Shown piece by piece: positions 36,138 through 41,210 of a stretch of DNA of 41,210 bases (positions are counted from its first letter, which is position 1; each line of letters opens with the position of its first letter). A program made the position numbers and the translations under genes. Origin of the DNA: Sulfurimonas sp. SAG-AH-194-I05 (lineage in GTDB: Bacteria; Campylobacterota; Campylobacteria; Campylobacterales; Sulfurimonadaceae); NCBI RefSeq assembly GCF_029215955.1, contig NZ_JAEMVA010000013.1, positions 1-41,210 of the forward strand, in the 5' to 3' direction. The notes below the pieces were generated by a model that did no database searches, had not been told where the DNA came from, and saw nothing but the letters and a program-made list of their open reading frames with translations.

Positions 36138-37443
36138 TATCCACAGTTGCAGTTAAAACTTTACCGACCAATTCAGTTACTTTTGCCTTATATATTTTTC
36201 CGTATACTAAGTCTTCATCTTTAGTACGGTCATTTACATAAATTTCACCATCAATTTCAGGTGCCCAAATAGTACGTTTTGCACTGAGAAGATACGCATG
36301 TTCATCACTTTCACCATCAATGATAAGTTCTACCTCTTGACCTACTTCTTTTTGGAGTGATTCTTGTGTACATTCATCAATAATAGCACCTAAAATATCC
36401 GCACGCGCAGAGATTACTTCGGCTGTAATTTTGTCTTTCATATCAAAGGCAGAAGTTGTTTCTTCGTCTGAATATGCAAAAACATTGACTCTATCAAAAC
36501 CAAAGTCTTTTACAAATGCACACATCTCTTCAAACATTGCGTCTGTTTCTTGTGGATGCCCTACAATGAAGCTTGTTCGTACAAACGAGTTAGGAAGTGA
36601 ACGCATAAAGTTAAGAAGTTCAAGACTTTTAACTTTCCCAAATCCACGTTTCATCATACGAAGCATATCGTCATTGATGTGTTGCATCGGCATGTCAAAA
36701 TAGTTGTGAAAAATATTACTTTTAGCAATGTTTTTAAGAAGAGCAATCGTAGTTGTACTAGGGTAAAGGTAAAGAATTCTAGCAGATTTCACACCATCAA
36801 TAAGTTCGATTCTTTGAATAAGAAGGGATAAACCATCTTTAATATTTTGATCACGTAAGTATGAACTTGAGTCTTGAGATACAAAAGAAAAGTCATAATA
36901 ACCTTTTGTAACAAGACCCTCAACTTCCTTTGCAATAGAATCAAGGTTACGAGAATTTAATTTCCCCTTAAAAGAAGGAATAGCACAAAAACTACATGTT
37001 TGGTTACAACCCTCTGAGAGTTTGATATAGGCATGATAGGTAGAACCTGTTACAACACGTTCTGCCCCATCTATTAAAAATACTTCATCTGAAAAACGAC
37101 TTTTTTTCTCGATTAAAAGCTCATCAATACGGTCATAATCCCCAACACCTGTAAAAATATCAACTTCTGGAACTTGTTCCATTAAGTCATCTTTATAACG
37201 CTCACTTAAACACCCTGCCATTACAAGAAGAGAGTCTTCTTTACGTGCTTCATGGAGGGAAAGAACAGTGTTGAGAGATTCTTCTTTAGCTGCATCAATA
37301 AATCCACATGTATTCACGATGATTACATCAGCATTTTCTTTGTCGTCCGTTAACTCAAAGTTTTGAAGTTTACCCATCATTACTTCTGTGTCAACAAGAT
37401 TTTTTGTACAGCCTAAAGATACTATGTGAAGTTTATTGCTCAT
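36130..37443 (-). CDS. rimO: Ribosomal protein S12 methylthiotransferase
   Basis: RimO adds a methylthio group to the conserved Asp of ribosomal protein uS12. The 437 residues contain the N-terminal cysteines (SLGCTKNLVD, NTCGFI, AGCLSE), the radical-SAM motif GCNQTCSFCAIP (about 145-156) and a C-terminal TRAM domain. LGCTKN and NTCGFID are the RimO rather than MiaB versions. The gene is divergent from the HI0933-type flavoprotein and starts 25 bases from its predicted transcript start. Confidence 0.95.
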   Translation of the reverse strand: MSNKLHIVSLGCTKNLVDTEVMMGKLQNFELTDDKENADVIIVNTCGFIDAAKEESLNTVLSLHEARKEDSLLVMAGCLSERYKDDLMEQVPEVDIFTGVGDYDRIDELLIEKKSRFSDEVFLIDGAERVVTGSTYHAYIKLSEGCNQTCSFCAIPSFKGKLNSRNLDSIAKEVEGLVTKGYYDFSFVSQDSSSYLRDQNIKDGLSLLIQRIELIDGVKSARILYLYPSTTTIALLKNIAKSNIFHNYFDMPMQHINDDMLRMMKRGFGKVKSLELLNFMRSLPNSFVRTSFIVGHPQETDAMFEEMCAFVKDFGFDRVNVFAYSDEETTSAFDMKDKITAEVISARADILGAIIDECTQESLQKEVGQEVELIIDGESDEHAYLLSAKRTIWAPEIDGEIYVNDRTKDEDLVYGKIYKAKVTELVGKVLTATVDNA

Positions 37444-37471
37444 ATTTACTACTTTTACGTTAAATTATTTT

Positions 37472-37492
37472 CGTATTATATCGTATAATACG
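37472..37492. promoter_or_regulatory. Palindromic back-to-back -10 boxes (rimO / flavoprotein)
   Basis: CGTATTATA (37472-37480), a 3-base spacer and TATAATACG (37484-37492) form a perfect inverted repeat. Each arm contains TATAAT, one for each direction: 37484-37489 for the flavoprotein on the plus strand, and 37480-37475 for rimO on the minus strand. The two promoters overlap completely, so one polymerase should exclude the other. Confidence 0.6.
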
Positions 37493-37495
37493 TCT

Positions 37496-38647
37496 ATGAA
37501 AATATATGATGTTTTAATCCTCGGTGGTGGGGCAAGTGCGTTAATGTGTGCAGGTCATTTAAAAAAGAGTTTGCATGTGGGAATTGTTGAAAATAATGCT
37601 AAAGTAGCACAAAAGTTGAAAATTTCAGGTGGCGGTAAATGTAATATCACCAATGTGGAAGTTTCATCAAATAATTTTGATGGAGAAGAGTCGTTAGTAA
37701 ACTATGCTCTTCAAACTTTCTCAAAAGATGATTTACTTACCTTTTTGGGTAGAAATGGAATTTCTCCTGAGATACGTAAAAACCGTTATTACTTTTGTCG
37801 TGATTCTTCAGATGAAATAATCAACGTCTTAAAGCATTTAGCACAGCATGTGGAAATACTTTTGAATACCACAGTGAGAGAAGTGTGTAAACACAATGAT
37901 TTGTTTGAAGTAAAAACATCCAAAGGTACATTAAAAACAAAAAAACTTGTTGTGGCTACAGGTGGAAAAAGTTTTAAAACTTTAGGTGCAACAGATGTCG
38001 GTTTACGCATAGCTAATGACTTTGGTTTATCTGTAAAAGAGTTTACTCCTGCTCTTGTTGGTATGACAGTACAACCTTCTCAGTTTTGGATGAAAGAATT
38101 GAGTGGACTAAGTTGCTACGTACATATCAAAGTAGAGGGTAAACTTCTCAAAGAAGAAATGCTTTTTGCACATAAAGGTATGAGTGGACCGTGTATTCTT
38201 TCTGCTTCTCTTTACTGGAAAAAGGGAAACATGGCTATAGACTTTTTACCAAACGATACTATTTTTAAACTAATAAATGGAAGTAAAAAAGTACTGAGTT
38301 CTGTTATACCCCTTCCTAAAAGACTTGCCAAAGCTCTTCTTGATGCTATTGATGTTAAAGATACTCAATGCAAAAAGCTGACAAAAGAGCAAAAAGAAAA
38401 ACTCCAAGCCATTCATAATTATGCGTTTGCCCCGGCTGGTAATTTTGGATTTACAAAGGCAGAAGTTTCTCGTGGTGGTGTCTTAAGTGAAAACTTGAAT
38501 CCTGAATCGTTAGAAGCTTTACATGTGGAAAATTTGTACTTTATAGGTGAGGTAGTTGATGTGACGGGTGAACTTGGTGGGTATAACTTTCAGTGGGCTT
38601 TTTCAAGTGCTGTGGTATGTGCGAAAGATTTAAATAAAGAAAAATAG
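37496..38647 (+). CDS. HI0933/YhiN-family flavoprotein
   Basis: A 383-residue FAD-binding protein. The dinucleotide fold is at the start (YDVLILGGGASALMCA), and family signatures follow: KLKISGGGKCNITN, LVVATGGKSFKTLG.TDVG, HKGMSGPCIL, and the C-terminal FIGEVVDVTGELGGYNFQWA. The family includes BaiN-like reductases, and the substrate here is unknown. The ATG at 37496 gives the proper Rossmann start; an in-frame extension back to 37436 would run through the promoter. There is no ribosome-binding site and the -10 box ends 6 bases upstream. Confidence 0.9.
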   Translation: MKIYDVLILGGGASALMCAGHLKKSLHVGIVENNAKVAQKLKISGGGKCNITNVEVSSNNFDGEESLVNYALQTFSKDDLLTFLGRNGISPEIRKNRYYFCRDSSDEIINVLKHLAQHVEILLNTTVREVCKHNDLFEVKTSKGTLKTKKLVVATGGKSFKTLGATDVGLRIANDFGLSVKEFTPALVGMTVQPSQFWMKELSGLSCYVHIKVEGKLLKEEMLFAHKGMSGPCILSASLYWKKGNMAIDFLPNDTIFKLINGSKKVLSSVIPLPKRLAKALLDAIDVKDTQCKKLTKEQKEKLQAIHNYAFAPAGNFGFTKAEVSRGGVLSENLNPESLEALHVENLYFIGEVVDVTGELGGYNFQWAFSSAVVCAKDLNKEK

Positions 38648-38768
38648 TGAAAAATATTAATTACTAGTAGATTATAGAATATTCTTCTTATTTAAAGATT
38701 ATTCATAGTAAATTAAAGATATACTTTTATAAAGTAAATAAAATTATTGAAGGATAGTGTGCCTTTTT

Positions 38769-39152
38769 ATGTTGCATAATGAAATTACAAAAAAAAATTT
38801 AAAGAGTTTAGTTCTAAAATTTTACGCCAAAGTTATTAAAGATGATTTAATCGGACCAATTTTTACAGATATACTAGGAAAAGAGTTGACAAACGATACG
38901 TGGAAGGCACATATACAATTATTAACAGATTTTTGGGCTTCTATAGCATTAGGTGACTTTGCATATACCGGTAGTCCTTTTGCTCCACATGTTGCATTTA
39001 GAGAGCGACTGAGTGCACAAGCATTTGATCGATGGCTAGAACTTTTTTCTAAGACATTACATACAATTTTTGAACCAGCTATTGCAGAACTTTTTCATGT
39101 GAGAGGTAGAAATATCGCTGGAAATTTTATGCGAAATTTAAATATTCATTAA
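38769..39152 (+). CDS. Group III truncated hemoglobin
   Basis: A small heme protein (127 residues) of the TrHb III class found in Campylobacter (Ctb), where it is linked to oxygen and nitric oxide handling. Recognisable are FYAKVIKDDLIGPIF (with the B10 Tyr), FWASIALG, the PHVAF segment that should hold the proximal His, and FDRWLELF with the conserved Trp. The start is uncertain: AAGGA (38750-38754) is 14 bases before the ATG at 38769 but only 2 before an in-frame GTG at 38757. Confidence 0.87.
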   Translation: MLHNEITKKNLKSLVLKFYAKVIKDDLIGPIFTDILGKELTNDTWKAHIQLLTDFWASIALGDFAYTGSPFAPHVAFRERLSAQAFDRWLELFSKTLHTIFEPAIAELFHVRGRNIAGNFMRNLNIH

Positions 39153-39177
39153 AATAAAATCACTTTAAGGGAGTCAA

Positions 39178-39678
39178 ATGATAGTAGCATTTGGTGATAG
39201 CTTAACAAAAGGTTTAGGAGCACGTGAAGACTTTTCCTATCCTAAGCAAATAGAAAAAAAGACAGGTATAAAAGTTATAAATGCAGGCATAAATGAGGAG
39301 TATTCTGCAGGCGGACTCCTTCGATTACCTTCACTTTTGGAAAAAAAACCGGCACTAGTTATTCTCTGTCATGGTGGGAATGATATCGTAAATCAAACTT
39401 CATTTAGTGTGCTCAAAAGTAATTTACTTGAGATGATAAAACTTATACAAGAGAGTAAAACAAAGATTTTATTCGTTGGGTTACCTGATTATTATCATTC
39501 TGGTTTTGGGATGTGTGATATTTATACAGAAGTTGCAGAAGAAACAGGCGTGTTATTTGAATGTGATGTGTTGAGACATGTGGATTTAGACCGTTCACTT
39601 AAAAGCGATCATGTACATCCTAATGAAAAAGGTTACGAAAAGATAGCAGATGCTTTTATTTCGATACTTGAAATTTAA
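39178..39678 (+). CDS. SGNH/GDSL-type esterase
   Basis: A 166-residue hydrolase with all SGNH blocks: GDSL in VAFGDSLTKGLGA (Ser near 8), Gly in EYSAGG, Asn in HGGNDI and the Asp/His pair in SDHVHPNEKGYEKIA. It resembles TesA-like arylesterases/lysophospholipases but has no signal peptide, so it should act in the cytoplasm. AAGGGAG precedes the ATG. It is the last chromosomal gene before the integrated element; its stop is one base from the tRNA-derived site. Confidence 0.88.
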   Translation: MIVAFGDSLTKGLGAREDFSYPKQIEKKTGIKVINAGINEEYSAGGLLRLPSLLEKKPALVILCHGGNDIVNQTSFSVLKSNLLEMIKLIQESKTKILFVGLPDYYHSGFGMCDIYTEVAEETGVLFECDVLRHVDLDRSLKSDHVHPNEKGYEKIADAFISILEI

Positions 39679-39679
39679 A

Positions 39680-39729
39680 TGGTGCTCGATACTGGATTTG
39701 AACCAGTGACCACTTCCATGTCATGGTAG
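39680..39729 (-). other. Attachment site: 3' half of tRNA-Val(GAC)
   Basis: Read on the minus strand, this is the 3' part of a tRNA: anticodon loop ATGACAT (anticodon GAC), 3' anticodon stem GGAAG, variable TGGTC and T arm ACTGG-TTCAAAT-CCAGT. The 3' acceptor strand ATCGAGC, discriminator A and encoded CCA complete it. The 5' half (acceptor, D arm) is missing, and the 5' anticodon strand is CTACC with one mismatch. The break falls at the anticodon stem-loop, a known crossover place for tyrosine integrases. The integrase gene lies 160 bases away. The intact tRNA should be at the far end of the element. Confidence 0.8.
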
Positions 39730-39743
39730 TAAATATTCTATTC

Positions 39744-39784
39744 TTAAACCCCTTAAACCACGAGATAAACCCCACTATAACCCC
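39744..39784 (+). repeat. Four short direct repeats beside the attachment site
   Basis: TTAAACCCC (39744-39752), TTAAACCAC (39753-39761), ATAAACCCC (39765-39773) and TATAACCCC (39776-39784) are spaced by 0, 3 and 2 bases. Their position between the attachment core and the integrase gene suits arm-type integrase or excisionase binding sites. They are conspicuously C-rich in an AT-rich region. Confidence 0.6.
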
Positions 39785-39889
39785 TATTTTAGCTGTTTTT
39801 AATTTTTATTTTGAGATAATACAAAGTAATAAAAATGACTTGAAGCTACATAACTTCATACATAACTTTTAACCTTAAAGAGAAAAATA

Positions 39890-41023
39890 ATGTCAAGAAT
39901 ACATAAATTAGAAAAAACTTCAAAACCAAATATATATAAAATTGAAAAATCCAAGACTGATATAGAGTATTTAGCCACTTTCACAATTAAAGGAAGAAGA
40001 TTTATAGAAAAAAATCTAACTTCACTATATGGAGTTACAACAATTAAATCTGCTGTATCTAAATTAGAGAAATTAAAAACTATGATTAGAGAGGGAGAAG
40101 ACCCATTTTTTGAATTAGAAAAATCAGATATATCTTTTAGGGATATGGTTATAGAAGAGTTAGAAAATAGAGATATAGCCGAAACCACAAGAAGAAGTCA
40201 ATTAACAAGTTTTAAAAAAAATGGATATCCATTGTTTAAAAACTTACATATTGAAGAAATTGATATAAGTAGTCTTGAAAAAATATTAAAAAAATTAAGT
40301 GAAACAGTTAATCACGATGTCTTAATAATTATAAAAAAAGCTATTAGTCCAACCTTGAATTCATCCTTTGAAAAAGGGATAATTCCAATTAACCCACTTA
40401 ACACAAAAACAATTAAAGATATAAAGGGAACAATTACAAGTAAAGACCCATTATCTCATAGATTAAACGCTCCTTTAAATAAAAATATATATAAAGATAC
40501 TATTAGGTTAATGTATAAATCAATCAATGATTTTACAAATATAGGAACTATCCCAACTAATGAAATAAAATTATCTTTATTATGGGCTTTAATGACAGCA
40601 AGAAGAAGGTCTGAAATATTAAAAGTAGAATATAAAGATATTATTGGAAATGTTGTAAAAACAAGGTCAGAAACTACTAAAACAAAAGTTAATGAATTTT
40701 ATCCTTTACCAATAGAAATTATAGAATTATTAGATAAAAATGGTAAGGGAAAAGTTTTTAAAAATGTAAGTTCAAATGTATATAGTAAATATATGAAGAA
40801 ATGTATAAAAGATGCTGGAATTGATACTAATTCTATAAGTGGTCATGATACAAGAAATTTATTTTTAACAATTATGTCTAAAAAGACTAAAAACCCATTC
40901 CTTTGTGATATGTGCTTATCTCATAATAAGAAAGATTATAAAATGTTAATAAAATATTATACTCCTGATTTAGAAGATTTTAGAAAAGTATTTAATAGTT
41001 ATTGGAAGATAATGAGAAAATAG
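39890..41023 (+). CDS. Tyrosine integrase of the integrative element
   Basis: A 377-residue phage-type integrase with an N-terminal arm-binding-like region (about 1-60), a core-binding domain (about 75-170) and a catalytic domain. Active-site residues are Arg in MTARRRSEILKVEY, the later Arg in SGHDTRNLF, His in CLSHNKKDY and the nucleophile Tyr in IKYYTP. Lys codons are nearly all AAA and Ile codons often ATA, unlike its neighbours, which fits foreign origin. It reads away from the attachment site. A weak AAAGAGAAA precedes the ATG. Confidence 0.88.
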   Translation: MSRIHKLEKTSKPNIYKIEKSKTDIEYLATFTIKGRRFIEKNLTSLYGVTTIKSAVSKLEKLKTMIREGEDPFFELEKSDISFRDMVIEELENRDIAETTRRSQLTSFKKNGYPLFKNLHIEEIDISSLEKILKKLSETVNHDVLIIIKKAISPTLNSSFEKGIIPINPLNTKTIKDIKGTITSKDPLSHRLNAPLNKNIYKDTIRLMYKSINDFTNIGTIPTNEIKLSLLWALMTARRRSEILKVEYKDIIGNVVKTRSETTKTKVNEFYPLPIEIIELLDKNGKGKVFKNVSSNVYSKYMKKCIKDAGIDTNSISGHDTRNLFLTIMSKKTKNPFLCDMCLSHNKKDYKMLIKYYTPDLEDFRKVFNSYWKIMRK

Positions 41024-41210
41024 TCATAATTCAATCATTTTATCAAAATTTTTGTTATTTTAATGAATTATATCAATAAAGAATAATTAAATGAATTTGA
41101 TACTTTAAAATGCCTTATATGGACTTTTTATTGTTTAGGTAAGGAATTATTATTCATTAAATCCTTTATAAGTCATTAACAATATAGAATATAAGAATAA
41201 TAAACAATAA
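41024..41210. other. AT-rich stretch after the integrase, no gene seen
   Basis: Only short open frames of under 12 codons are present on either strand, and there is no clear hairpin terminator. This is element DNA cut by the window edge. Confidence 0.6.

Larger units (their letters stand above)
39680..41210 (+). mobile_element. Border of an integrative element in tRNA-Val(GAC)
   Basis: The tRNA fragment, the repeats and the integrase together mark the junction between chromosome (left) and an integrated island, prophage or conjugative element (right). By eye the DNA to the right is more AT-rich than the chromosomal genes. The element continues beyond the window, so its type and cargo are unknown. 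Confidence 0.75.

Noticed and set aside
39680..39780. A complete tRNA gene
   Set aside because: The 3' half folds well but no matching 5' acceptor strand (GCTCGAT) or D arm exists upstream of it; the region holds direct repeats instead.
1..41210. CRISPR arrays, rRNA genes, toxin-antitoxin pairs or restriction systems
   Set aside because: No regularly spaced repeats, rRNA-like sequence or recognisable defence genes were found in the window.

Overview
The window looks like a chromosomal segment of a Campylobacterota (epsilonproteobacterial) bacterium, probably from the Sulfurimonas/Sulfurovum/Arcobacter part of the phylum. The DNA is AT-rich, with Shine-Dalgarno sites of the AAGGA type and TATAAT-type -10 boxes. 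Several family-specific genes and gene pairs point the same way: an HP0268-like small protein directly before miaB, a tilS-rimO pair, an ArsRS-like two-component system, a 234-residue TpiA, FeoAB, and Gcw_chp/TorF and OprD-like porins. The genus cannot be fixed from sequence reading alone.

Layout. 1-1441: an IS1380-type transposase on the minus strand, with an unidentified open frame overlapping its stop codon and running off the left edge. 1576-5571: a large secreted LamG-domain protein. 5633-7249 (minus): a DEAD-box RNA helicase with a Gly/Arg-rich tail. 7496-9331: rmuC, a small conserved-looking gene and a DoxX protein, then a convergent CDP-alcohol phosphatidyltransferase. 10021-15690: a heavy-metal RND efflux operon (small His/Cys-rich anchored protein, TolC-like channel, membrane fusion protein, CzcA/CusA-type pump). 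15705-18234: a Fur box, the last 36 codons of a lost beta-barrel outer membrane protein, then feoA-feoB. 18306-22577: a double pseudo-receiver protein, an OmpR-type regulator, its histidine kinase and an OprD-like porin. 22591-23481 (minus): nadD-rsfS. 23547-26473: gap-pgk-tpiA. 26562-28275: a TorF-like porin and a lone DppB-type permease. 28294-29430 (minus): nusA. 29612-35153: one eight-gene run, HP0268-like, miaB, DUF374 acyltransferase, a TPR-like membrane protein, a Xer-like tyrosine recombinase, and three genes that read as a divergent PilM-PilN-PilO set. 35136-37443 (minus): rimO-tilS. 37496-39678: HI0933-type flavoprotein, group III truncated globin, GDSL esterase. 39680 to the end: the border of an integrative element, made of the 3' half of a tRNA-Val(GAC), four short direct repeats and a tyrosine integrase.

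How it works together. Most of the window is housekeeping: central glycolysis/gluconeogenesis, NAD synthesis, ribosome silencing, transcription elongation, and tRNA and ribosomal-protein modification. Accessory modules for metal export, iron import and outer-membrane permeability sit between these blocks. The most notable points are the PilMNO-like trio with an acidic insertion in the PilM-like subunit, the tRNA-derived attachment site with its iterons, the porin remnant between a Fur box and feoAB, and a repeated pattern of TATAAT boxes only 6-7 bases upstream of start codons that have no Shine-Dalgarno site, which suggests leaderless mRNAs. No CRISPR array, rRNA or intact tRNA gene was seen, and no gene-free stretch exceeds 300 bases.
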